Of a DNA stretch of 64,000 bases, positions 1-9,209 are shown piece after piece; positions within the stretch are counted from its first letter, which is position 1, and each line of letters opens with the position of its first letter. Under the pieces are notes generated by a model. That model searched no databases, had not been told where the DNA came from, and saw only the letters and a program-made list of their open reading frames with translations. The DNA lies in NCBI GenBank assembly GCA_003415625.1, contig PYIU01000001.1, positions 8,062,210-8,126,209 on the forward strand, in the 5' to 3' direction. The position numbers were made by a program, and so were the translations under genes. This stretch comes from Aquanectria penicillioides (lineage: Eukaryota > Ascomycota > Sordariomycetes > Hypocreales > Nectriaceae).

Positions 1-784
1 CGTTTTGGGAAGCGACTCAGCACAATACATCCGTTCAATCAAGCATCCTTCAATCAGGACTCCAAATGATATTTTTGCACTCAGTCCTAAGTCGTTCTTC
101 GTCACAAATGATCATTACTATTCTCACGGCATGATGCGAAGCATCGAAGATCTTCATGCAGGCGCCAAATGGTCAAACATAATCCATGTTCAACTACCCG
201 AGGAGTCCGTGAACGAGTCCGACACTGAAGCTACGTTTAACACTAGTGTTGCCCTCTCAAAAGTCCGAAACAATAATGGGCTCGGACACGGGGCCTCTAA
301 GGACCAGATATTAATAGGATGCCCTACCAGTGGGATTCTTCATCTCGGTCAGCTGCCACAGGGCACCAACAAAGAGATTGAAATCCTAGCTGCTCTTCAA
401 TTCGACACTACCATTGATAACCCCACATATTTCAAAGACCCCTACGCCAACTCATCATTTGATGCTTCGGGTTACGTCATGGGAGGCCTTACACGCGCGG
501 TAGATCTGCACACCACATGTCATGATCCACAGGCCAAAGAAGCAGTGATGGTATGGTATGTACCTTATGCAAATCAAAAGATGAAATCCACCAAGGAAGT
601 TTCTTTCGGCAGCTTAGAGAAGCGATTGATATTTGAAGATGATGGACACAGAGTTCGAAGCTCAAGCGTAGCTCTGCTTGTCGCGATTGATCCAGCCTTG
701 GAGGGCGGGCGACGCAAGGCATGGCTATTTGTATCAGGGTTTTTATCGGAGAGTATAGCGGCTGTAAAAGTTGACCTTGAGTAG
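1..784 (+). CDS. Paraoxonase/arylesterase-like protein, C-terminal part (5' end outside window)
   Basis: The open frame runs in from the window edge and stops at a TAG at 782-784, leaving about 260 residues of the C-terminal part. The family is the six-bladed calcium-binding propeller of serum paraoxonases, which hydrolyse lactones and aryl esters. Seen in the sequence: a TPNDIFAL...TNDHYY segment near the start, matching the paraoxonase SPNDI...TNDHYF signature whose Asn/Asp residues bind calcium, and later a TIDNPTYFKDPY segment matching the LVDNI...DPE strand of the family. The methionine-like codon at base 5 is a TTG inside the frame, so it is not the real start. The N-terminal blades, and any signal anchor, lie upstream. 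The family assignment is fairly firm; substrate is unknown. Confidence 0.75.
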   Translation, partial: VLGSDSAQYIRSIKHPSIRTPNDIFALSPKSFFVTNDHYYSHGMMRSIEDLHAGAKWSNIIHVQLPEESVNESDTEATFNTSVALSKVRNNNGLGHGASKDQILIGCPTSGILHLGQLPQGTNKEIEILAALQFDTTIDNPTYFKDPYANSSFDASGYVMGGLTRAVDLHTTCHDPQAKEAVMVWYVPYANQKMKSTKEVSFGSLEKRLIFEDDGHRVRSSSVALLVAIDPALEGGRRKAWLFVSGFLSESIAAVKVDLE

Positions 785-943
785 AGGAAAAGTGAAACCA
801 AGTCAGGGATTGATTTCAATACTTGATATTCATATTATTTCTGGAGTCAAACGTGACGCGCCAAAATTGTCTATTCACCAGCAATGCCGACTACACCGTT
901 CGCGGAATTTTACTCTCAGGAGATATTATTGTTTATATCTTAT
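785..943. other. Intergenic, 3' of the esterase
   Basis: Short spacer between the esterase stop and the transposon. I see no gene. Bases 936-943 are the left copy of the target duplication. Confidence 0.5.
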
Positions 944-1781
944 GAGAATTGATATTGGCCGCAACAGCTATTGATATTTACCGCAACAGCCCCACTTTTT
1001 GTCACGTGCAAGACGGAATATTATTATCCCGGGCCAAACCCCGCCCGAAATTACAACTCCACAACTTAACTTCCCCTTTTCATCTACATATGCCGCCTAC
1101 ATTCGCGGCCGGCCGCAGAAGGCTGTAAACAGCAAGCTTAAGGTCCCTAACTAACTTAAGGCCGCTGGCCAAGGGCAACAGGACCTCACATCAACCTCAA
1201 CCCCAACCTCAAGCCCGGCTTCAACTATAAGCCTCACAGCGACCCTAACCCCAACCCTAACCCCCCTAGCAAAGCCAAGTCCCTGCTATACACAACCGGC
1301 TATGAGGGCAAGCGCCTGATGAATACTCTTACAGTTAGAGGTTGAGGCTCAAGCCGGGCCAAGGGTCTTGTCTCGCACTTAAGCGGCGTCTGCAAGAGGA
1401 TCAAATCCACCTATAAATACAATACAAATTGTAACGAGGGCCTAATGGGCTTAAGGAAGCAAGGCAGCAGGCACCCCATTAAGGAACAGCATATTAGCAA
1501 CGCCGGGCGAAGAGGAGTGCATTATAGCTAGATTGATGTAAACTGCCTAAAATTGGCTCTATATATAGCTATTTACAGTATTGAATTGTAATAAAATGGA
1601 CTTTTAGAGTAAATTGGGGTGCAATTTAGGGGTATTTGGTGTATGCTATAACCTGCTAGTAATAAATTAGGTATAAAGAAGGGAATAAGGGGAAAGAAAA
1701 TTAAGTCTGGGAGAAATTTTAGGCGTCACGTGATGCTATTGCGGTAAATATCAATAGCTGTTGCGGCTAATATCAATTCTC
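944..1781. mobile_element. Non-autonomous DNA transposon (MITE-like), 8-base target duplication
   Basis: Terminal inverted repeats of about 43 bases start GAGAATTGATATT(G/A)GCCGC at 944 and, reverse-complemented, at 1781. They differ at one position within the first 43 bases. The element is flanked on both sides by the same 8-base word TATCTTAT (936-943 and 1782-1789), a target-site duplication. No coding frame of useful length is inside, so it would need a transposase in trans. An 8-base duplication is typical of hAT-like elements, but the terminal bases do not match the usual hAT start, so the superfamily is open. The near-identical ends suggest it is not very old. The interior holds short C-rich telomere-like strings (see the separate entry). 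Confidence 0.85.
1243..1266. repeat. Telomere-like CCCTAA string inside the transposon
   Basis: The stretch reads CCCTAACCCCAACCCTAAC followed by more C, that is two perfect CCCTAA units and degenerate ones. Related CCTCAACCCCAACCTCAAG text lies just upstream near 1190-1212. It is far too short to be a telomere and sits within the 944-1781 element. Confidence 0.5.
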
Positions 1782-1852
1782 TATCTTATAGTGCAAGATT
1801 TTGGATTTTTGTTGAACTATAAATTCTAATCCCTTTTCATGTTTTGTCTGAG

Positions 1853-2306
1853 CTATTTACTAGCATCACCAGCAACCATACAGCCAGCCTCGATGTTGTT
1901 GCCGACCGGGTCAAGGATAAATGCGGCATAATAGTTGGGGTGAATATGAGCTCGGGGTCCTGGAGCGCCGTTGTCCTTGGCACCAGCCACCATGGCTGCA
2001 GAGTGGAATGCCTTTACAGCTTCTGCATCTATCCTTGTGAGTTAGCGGCTATCTAAAAACCAATGCAGAACATTAGTGTTTTGGGTACTTACCAGGGGCA
2101 CCGAATGCAACGTGAGTGGTTGACTTGTTGCTGTCATCGCCGATACCAATAAACCACTCCGGTGCGCTACTGCCAAAGCCCGTGAGGCCACCAGGGAAAT
2201 TAATCAGTTGCTTCATGCCGAGAGGCTTAAGAAGCTGAGCATAGAAGCTGACGACAGCGGCGTGCTCGGCGGCGCTGACCTTGATGAGTACGTGAGTGAT
2301 GGCCAT
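1853..2306 (-). CDS. VOC (glyoxalase/bleomycin-resistance) family protein
   Basis: Two exons, 2306-2093 and 2028-1853, encode 129 residues. The intron has a GTAAGT donor, a CTAAC branch site and a GATAG acceptor; other nearby AG choices break the frame. The start MAITHVLIKVSA is typical of fungal VOC proteins of this size. A metal-site-like pattern is visible: His5 in the first strand (THVLIKV), a THVAF strand in the middle, HIHPNYYAAF, then FILDPVGNNIEA, where the Glu of NNIEA is the classic fourth ligand. Members are dimeric metalloenzymes or binding proteins, and small fungal ones are usually uncharacterised. A TATA-like string lies about 105 bases upstream. Confidence 0.85.
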
Positions 2307-3755
2307 TTTGATTTGAGGGATCAAGGTTGTAAAGTGGCTGAGAGGATGTTGTGTATAGATTGAGTCCGATGAGGAAGGGGTCCAAAATAGAGGAGAGATA
2401 ACACGTCCAATATATATAATGATCAGAACATGCTTCCACGGAGATATCGGTGCCTCGTTGAGGTCATCAAACATGAGCCGGTGCTTCGTCGGTGTCCGAG
2501 CGTGCCCGTTGATTCTGTGATTCCATCTAGATCGGGGGAAGCACGTTCCGCGCCGGCCTTGTCCGGAATATGCAAGCTCCACTCCGGCAACAGGCTCGGG
2601 GCTTTGGAGCTCTTCCCCAAAGCGGTCACTGGTGTCCCGGCACCTCGAAGAAACTCGCCTATTTCATTGCGTGCCTTTCCCCTATTGGGAAGCAGTACCC
2701 TGGTCGGCATACCAACCGAAGAGCGAAATCCACTACCGGTCCAAGAAGAATGCCATGTATGTTTAGAGAGAAGAGAAAGGGTGACTTATCGAGCATCCCC
2801 GTACGTCATTCCCATGTCAGAGGCTTGCTCATATACCGTCAGCATGAGGTGACAGTCGCCATAAACAGCGAGCAAATCACAGCTGCTGCAGCACTGTGCC
2901 ACTGCAACGTCTCTTGAGATCGGTTACAAATCACTTTCAGCACCCAACCAATGGTTCTTTTGGGTAAGATTTGGCGAAATCAACTATGGTCTGATTTAAA
3001 TGGCGGGAATGTCGAAACCCAAGGGTGACTAGGTACTCCAGTCAAGGCAGGATTATTAATGGCCGCCAATGAGTGGTGAGATATTCCCTTCGTAACACCA
3101 CGCGTTATTGAGACGGTGAGATTTATTGCATTGAAAATGCGCCACATCATGCCCCTGACCTCAGAGACCGTGAAGCTTAAGATAGGCACAGGTGATGGCG
3201 CGCGAGATTCACGCATGCCTGTGCGCTACCTTAGAGAATGGCGGCCCTGATTAGATTAGAATCCGTGAGGAGAACATCTAGTTACACGAGACCTCAGACT
3301 GAGATATTACTGACTGAAGACTGGGCATCACCCCGCCACATGGGTCATATTATGTCTCTTCTGTCCACTTCAATGAATCTCCTTTCATATCCGAAGCTAT
3401 TGTTTTTTTGATTATCCAAAGTCGCTCGTTTTCGACACTCGGGCGCCTTATCACATTGTCGCCGGCAGCTGTGGGAGAAATCGAGGCCGCTTGTCCCAAA
3501 ATGGTCAATGGTACCCTGGCACAATCGAGCGTCTCCATACCTAGATTGTCAAATGACCAGACACTAGCAAATCCTGATGAGCTGACTAATTCCACGCCCT
3601 TCTGGAAAGACATCATGCATGAAGTATACCGGAGTGCAATATGGCGTCGTCTGTAGACTGGAGTTGACTACATTGAAATCATCAACGGCCACACTGATCT
3701 TGTCTTCTCCGGCGGATAACCTCCCGGCGGTAGGTAATTGGAAGATTTGTGAGCC
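2307..3755. other. Intergenic between VOC protein and fungal regulator
   Basis: Divergent promoter region of about 1.45 kb. Several medium-length open frames overlap on both strands at 2430-2917, but none shows a family signature. On the minus strand from about 3750 to 3350, two overlapping frames look like one decayed coding stretch with a frameshift (see findings). Confidence 0.4.
2410..2419 (-). promoter_or_regulatory. TATA-like box of the VOC gene
   Basis: The minus strand reads ATTATATATATTGG here, about 105 bases upstream of the VOC start codon at 2306, a plausible core-promoter position. Confidence 0.4.
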
Positions 3756-5461
3756 ATGGAGGACCCTGCCAACGAGTCCACTTTCGCCTTCATTCAGTAT
3801 GACGGACCTAAACTCCGGCGGGGAGTACAGCGCTTGATTCGGCAACGGGCAATGCGAGGTGCTAGTGCAGCCAGACGGCAAAAGGGAAACTACGGGAAGA
3901 ACAATCTAAGACAATTACCTAACTTCCTTGAGTCGGGGCCCTCGGTCGAGGATTCGAGCCTTCTAGAACAGCCGGCTGACCCTGGCATCCTTGGCGAAGG
4001 TTTGACTCCATTGGATGGAGACTATGACGCTGTTGAGCAAAATGTGGCTGTTCCAGGCACAATTGCGCCTCGGTCGAACACGATACCATACATGCCAAGT
4101 GCGCCTGAAAACATGGCCATGTCTGCAGACTCTTTTACTCTCTTGAACCTAATGCCGCTGGCGGGGTTGAGGCTAGGTATCACCCACCAGTCATGGGAGT
4201 CTGACCGAAATGAGTATACCTTCCTTAAGCCATCTCCGGGCAGCCGGAAGTTTCTTTCATTTATCCCGAGTCGATATGGCCAAGCGGAATGCCTGAGCCA
4301 GGCCGTCGATTGTGTCGTTGCCAAGATCCAGCAGATGGTGTTGTTTCCTGACCAACAGCCTCGTGACAGTGAGACTTGTGTCTTGTTCCACTACACCAAG
4401 GCATTGAGAGCTGTTCAGACCGCCTTGGATGATGAGACTCAAAGGATGAAACCAGAGACACTCTGTGCGACAGAACTCCTGGGAGTTTTTGAGGTACTAC
4501 GGCGTTTTGTGCCACTAGACATTGCAGGATGGCCAGTAACAGCTAACAGAATGGGGACAGCTACTCAATGGAGGCGAAGAAACAAATTCTTGGATCCGCC
4601 ATATCGCCGGCGCAGCTCGGCTAGTAGAGATTCGGGGGCCGGATAGATTCGGTACCGAGTTTGAGTCCACTCTATTTCTGGAAAATATTGGGCCCGCAGT
4701 ATGTTTTCTTGGGGCCCTATTCATGTCTTCCATGTCTCATTCCTTACCTACCCTCGCAGATCATGGAAGCATTCCTCACCAACAATTCAAGCTTCCTTGC
4801 AGACCCAAAATGGATCCGTGTTATGCACAATGTCATTCATAACGACGCTACCTTTTCCGGCCATGAGGACCTCATTCTAGCGCTATGGGGAAGTCTTGTC
4901 CGTGGACCGCTGCTGTTCAAAGACACCACGGACATAATCATGTCAGAAGATGTCGTTCCCCAAGAGGCCATTGATGCTCTAGTGGAGCGTCTGCTGAATG
5001 CTCGAGAACGGCTCATTCGATGGCTTGTCAGGGCACACCAACAAAGTCGCTCCCCATGTGCAGATCTGAGATCATATGGGGATGGACTAGCTTTTCCTTG
5101 GCCAAAGCTTGGGGTAGGAAAAGCTGGGTGTGAACACATGACCCAAATAACGCTCTATGGCACATACATGTTTTGCCACATCTTGAAGGCCCGTTTGTTG
5201 TATTCATTGGAGCCGCTCAGATTTTATCACCTCGAGGTCGAGTGTCAGGAGCTTGCTCGAAGGGTTATGGGCTTAGACTACCCAATGTCTAACGAGGAAC
5301 GAACAACGCAATGCTTATTCATGTCACAAAGCACTTGGATTGCAAAGGGAATATTAGAGACTGAGGAAATTTGGCGCGAAAGCAGGCATACCCGTGCCGG
5401 TACAATTGAGAAATGGAAGTTTGAAGCATGGTGTAATTCTATCGGGAGAAAGATCAACTAA
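3756..5461 (+). CDS. Fungal regulator-like protein lacking a Zn2Cys6 finger
   Basis: Three exons, 3756-4493, 4561-4698 and 4760-5461, encode 525 residues. Both introns (67 and 61 bases) are phase 0, with GTACTA and GTATGT donors, and a GCTAAC branch site precedes the first acceptor. The joined frame gives the continuous family text HIAGAARLVEIRGPDRFGTEF, which supports the joins. The start STFAFIQYDG, then a basic RRQKGNYGKN stretch, is the usual N-terminus of a large fungal group annotated as transcription-factor-domain proteins near metabolic genes. No cysteine cluster is present in the N-terminus, so DNA binding is unproven. The gene converges on the MFS transporter with a 60-base gap. Confidence 0.85.
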
Positions 5462-5521
5462 TTAGAACTTTTTATGCACCTCGCGACTTCTTTCCGCTCT
5501 AATATTCCGAAGAGAGACTTC

Positions 5522-6877
5522 TCAAAGCTTCCAAGTCTTCTTCTTCCTGTACAATGCCAACCACGTTATTCCCATCAACAGACTCCCCAAAACGAGCCCA
5601 CCAGCAGAGTACCCCATCACAGCTAACCAGCGAGTCCTGGTGAAGTCGCCAAGAATAGCACCAGCTATTGGAGTGCCGACCAGAATAAATATCCCAGCCA
5701 CGGCAAAGCCCATCCCGAGGCGCGTGCCCATACGAGCCATATCTGGCGAAAGGCCTATGATGACGACCGGCGTGCCTACTACGACAGCACCAGACGTTAG
5801 ACCATAGAGAATAGCAAAGACGACGACGCCAGCCAAGCTGTGAATTCCCATCCATCCAAATACCAGAACAGCGGACGCAAGAGTGCAAAAGATGGTCATG
5901 TTTACGACGCCCCATCTGTCACTGAGGTACATCGGCAGCAAACGTCCAATAACGCTTCCGGCATTCAACAGTGTTACAGTATATGGTGCGAAGTCAAGGC
6001 TTGATAGGTGGTAGTGTTCGTCAAATACTTGGATGTAGAAGAAAGCGGTGTAAAGTACGAGGAAAACAATCGATGTGCCTGCCACAAAAGCAACGAACGG
6101 GATATCGCGCCACGCCGTTTTATCGATGATGGAACGGACCTTGGCTGGAGGGGGCAGGCGAGGCCTCATGAATGCAATCGGAATTACAGATAATCCAAGA
6201 ACAATAAAGGCGATGACGCGAGTTGCCCATCCGAAACCAACATGAGGGAGCAATTTGCTGAAGATGATGGGGAATATGATTCCGGCAACAGGCGATCCGG
6301 TGCCGGCGATTCCAATGGCGAAAGCACGGCGCTTGAGGAAGTACTGAGCCTGAATAGCGGCAGCTGGTAGGAATGTCAGGCCCATCCCGAGTCCTGTACA
6401 AATTCCCTGGGCCAGAAGGACTTGCCAATATGTTTTGCTAATGGAAGTCATGAACATGCCAAAGCTGATCATGAATAGGCCAGTTGCAAGCGTAACAGTA
6501 AAGTATCCTGCGTCGAACAGAGGGCCGGAGATGAGTCCTGCGAAAAGCAGTAAACAACCCTGTAGAGAGCCAATCCATGAGATTGTGGACGCCGAATGAT
6601 CAGAGAGCATCTCCGTCTGGTAGTAGGCTTGGTAGACGCCAAAGGTATTGACTAGTCCCCAGTTGGCTGCGAGAACCACCCATCCGCCCGCGACTTGGAG
6701 CCATGCGCGAGTTCCACCATCAGGGAAAGTTATAGTCTGAGACGCCGATGGAACGGTTGGTTCTGGCTCCGGAGGAGGAGGAGGAACTGGGCTATTCTGG
6801 CCCTCGTCTTTTATCGGGATGGTTTGGGCACCATTCAGCGTTGAAGCTTCAGATTGGTTGACGTATTCTTTTTCCAT
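5522..6877 (-). CDS. MFS transporter, monocarboxylate (MCT) type
   Basis: A single exon encodes 451 residues, usual for fungal MCT-like carriers. A Pro-rich cytosolic N-terminus (residues about 30-45) precedes FPDGGTRAWLQVAGGW, the family start signature DGGxxAW, and NTFGVYQAYY in the first helix. About twelve hydrophobic helices follow, with a long central loop around residues 225-245 and a short basic C-terminus (YRKKKTWKL). Members import monocarboxylates or export metabolites through the plasma membrane. The gene is tail-to-tail with the regulator at 3756-5461; co-regulation is only a guess. Confidence 0.9.
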   Translation of the reverse strand: MEKEYVNQSEASTLNGAQTIPIKDEGQNSPVPPPPPEPEPTVPSASQTITFPDGGTRAWLQVAGGWVVLAANWGLVNTFGVYQAYYQTEMLSDHSASTISWIGSLQGCLLLFAGLISGPLFDAGYFTVTLATGLFMISFGMFMTSISKTYWQVLLAQGICTGLGMGLTFLPAAAIQAQYFLKRRAFAIGIAGTGSPVAGIIFPIIFSKLLPHVGFGWATRVIAFIVLGLSVIPIAFMRPRLPPPAKVRSIIDKTAWRDIPFVAFVAGTSIVFLVLYTAFFYIQVFDEHYHLSSLDFAPYTVTLLNAGSVIGRLLPMYLSDRWGVVNMTIFCTLASAVLVFGWMGIHSLAGVVVFAILYGLTSGAVVVGTPVVIIGLSPDMARMGTRLGMGFAVAGIFILVGTPIAGAILGDFTRTRWLAVMGYSAGGLVLGSLLMGITWLALYRKKKTWKL

Positions 6878-7816
6878 ATCGCCGGTTCTCTCGTCGGTTT
6901 GAGTGTTTTGCGACTATGGGCTGGCCGCAGAATCGTCACTCTTAATATGCATGCGACAGACACAAGCCAGAATTTTCGAACGTACGTTGGATCCAAGCTC
7001 TTTGGGGAAATTGATGTCCTTGCAGTTAAAAAAACCTGAGCAAATTGCCTTTGAGCTTAATATATGAGCATATAGCTACCGAACGTGCTTTTGAGATGAT
7101 GCAATGCCTCTCAAACTTATATGCGGCTCAGCAGATCATTCATCTCCTGCGGTGTTAGTGCCCTCAAACTCCCGATGAGTATCGTGAACCAATGAAAGGC
7201 GCAGTATGACCTGCTATGCTGCCTACTATGCTCCGGTTGTCAAGATGATGCAATCCCGAGGTCCCACTCGGGAAATTTCTTGTCGACAATGGGGAATTTG
7301 TAAGCTGCTTGCTGTCATGAGCTTCATCAGAGTGACCAGGGTACCATTTGCCAAATTTGGAATAGAATGAGGAGGGAGGCTGGCCTCACGCTCACGCTAA
7401 GCGCCTTCATTTGGCTAAAAGTGGCCGTAAGCCAATTAAACGAGGGCCATCTGCCTTCGACAGTTCGGTCGTGATTAAAAATCTAAAACGACCCAGTGGT
7501 TTGGGTGTGTATAGGGTAGCAACAAGCCATGGATAAACGCAATACAATTGACCGAGCACGGGATTCGGAAAGTGAAGACCGTTGAGAGAAGGCAAAGAAA
7601 AACAGCTGGAATGATCCAAATAAATCTTAATAATTTAATTTTTGGCAGTACTTGTTCGTTATAGCGATCTCAACCTTTTGCTGTTGTGAAGGGTTTGTTT
7701 AGAACGCTGCTTCACTTCAGTGCACCTTACTGTGGATAATGTCAACCTGTTCCAACACGCTACTTGTCCTTGTTTTCTCAGCATCATCCTCTACCACAAA
7801 CGCCTTCATTAAGCAC
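6878..7816. other. Intergenic
   Basis: Promoter side of the transporter and 3' side of the gasdermin-like gene. I see no gene, repeat or RNA here. Confidence 0.5.
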
Positions 7817-8695
7817 TTAAATCATTTTGGTCGGTATGACCCAAGAAATTTCTTCTCCATCCTCTGCCTCACCCACTTGCTTCATGCCATTCATCTCCTT
7901 ATCAAGATCAATTCGAAGAAATTCATCTTCATCATTTTCCTCGTCATCGTCGTCGTCGTCCTCGCCGACAAGCTGAGCACCTTTCATGAATAGCTCAGCT
8001 AACAGTGCACCTTCATCTCGCCGTTTGCGAGACAGCCACTGTCGCTTGTAGACGAGCTTTTCCACCCTAAGCCCAAAGATAAAGTCATCAGACGATTCCC
8101 AAGCTTCAGAAACCTCGTCGCGGCCCTCGCGGCCAACACGTGGACCAATGTCGATTGGCAAACCAGAAGCCTGGGCCACACCTAACTCGCCATGGGTAGT
8201 GAAGCCTGTCCCTGTACTCCTGCGGATGGATGGCTCGACAGCGACTTTGATTCCCGTGACTATGTAGACAGGCTCCCAGTCTGTGGCCTCCACAAACTCG
8301 GCCACGTCAAGCTCCTTCATGCTCTTGCGTATGTAAGACACCGAGGGCGAGAAAGTGAAAGTGTCAAGCCGTTTGAATGAGTACTCGACCTCGACAGAGT
8401 TCTCTCTTGACCAGCTTAATTCGCCCCCGAGGCCTTCTAAACCAACGGCACGTGCCCAGATTCCCACCTCGCCTTTGCGCATGCGTGAGCGAGTGGAGCT
8501 AAAGCCGTTTTTGCGATGACAAAAGATGTCCTTTTCTGCAATGGGCAGGAGGCAATCGGAATTAATGACTTTTACATCCCGGAGATTGTTGAGGATGCTC
8601 CCCAATTGAATAGGTCCATGGGGAGCAGGCCCAATTGAGAAGTTGGGCGGGAGATGATAAGTGGGCACAAAGCCCGCAGCACTCACGGCGGGCAT
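7817..8695 (-). CDS. Gasdermin-like pore-forming protein (RCD-1/HET-Q1 family)
   Basis: A single exon encodes 292 residues. Fungal gasdermins are pore-formers of 240-300 residues that kill the cell when released. Seen here: YHLPPNF and GPIQLGSIL near residues 13-34, the GIWARAVGLEGLGGEL strand region (79-93), a FTFSPSVSYI block (113-122), and a VYIVTGIK strand (143-150) followed by a GTGF turn, resembling the LYVVTE...GxGxF hairpin of animal gasdermins. A second strand SDDFIFGLRVEKLVYKR (202-218) closes the domain. The last 49 residues (from 244) start with a run of Asp/Glu (245-258). In Podospora HET-Q1, a protease removes a C-terminal fragment of about 5 kDa, which this tail would match in size. 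The subtilisin-like gene 514 bases upstream on the same strand fits the known gene pair. The fold is inferred by pattern, not by search. Confidence 0.75.
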   Translation of the reverse strand: MPAVSAAGFVPTYHLPPNFSIGPAPHGPIQLGSILNNLRDVKVINSDCLLPIAEKDIFCHRKNGFSSTRSRMRKGEVGIWARAVGLEGLGGELSWSRENSVEVEYSFKRLDTFTFSPSVSYIRKSMKELDVAEFVEATDWEPVYIVTGIKVAVEPSIRRSTGTGFTTHGELGVAQASGLPIDIGPRVGREGRDEVSEAWESSDDFIFGLRVEKLVYKRQWLSRKRRDEGALLAELFMKGAQLVGEDDDDDDEENDEDEFLRIDLDKEMNGMKQVGEAEDGEEISWVIPTKMI

Positions 8696-9209
8696 GGCAA
8701 CAAGCGTACACTAGCCTTGAATGAGATAGCACAAATGGTAGAGAGTGTAATCAAGAGATGCAGTGTCGTGAATTAAAGGGAATATTGGAGCCGCTTGTAA
8801 CTGCAAGTCGTGATTAGAGAATGATTAGGAACTTAAAGGGACAATGAAGTCTGCAAAGAGGGGCTTCAAATTAAGACGCAGCAGTCAGACTCACGTGGGT
8901 GAGATCTGACTAATCCATTTACAAAAGGAATTTGTCCAGAGACAGAAAATGGTATGAACCCTCACGGGCACAGCAACAACGATCAACAAGGGCTCGATCC
9001 CTGTGTTGATGCAGAGATCGGCAGAATACTTTTCTTTATACATAATTTTATTGTTGTATTCCTGATTTCATGAATGACTTGAAAATGTCTATTATTACTG
9101 CTCACAAGTCCACACTGAGTAATTAACTCAGCTTGGTGCTCCTGGCGCAAGCCGAGCCCGCACCTCAACTCCATGCCTTGGGTACATAATGTTACAAGTC
9201 TCTCCCCGT
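8696..9209. other. Intergenic between protease and gasdermin genes
   Basis: 514 bases holding the gasdermin promoter and protease 3' end. No gene and no clear TATA box seen. Confidence 0.5.

Noticed and set aside
2430..2917. Overlapping plus-strand frames of 115-140 codons
   Set aside because: No domain, no splice support, and three frames compete over the same bases; more likely chance open frames in a promoter region.
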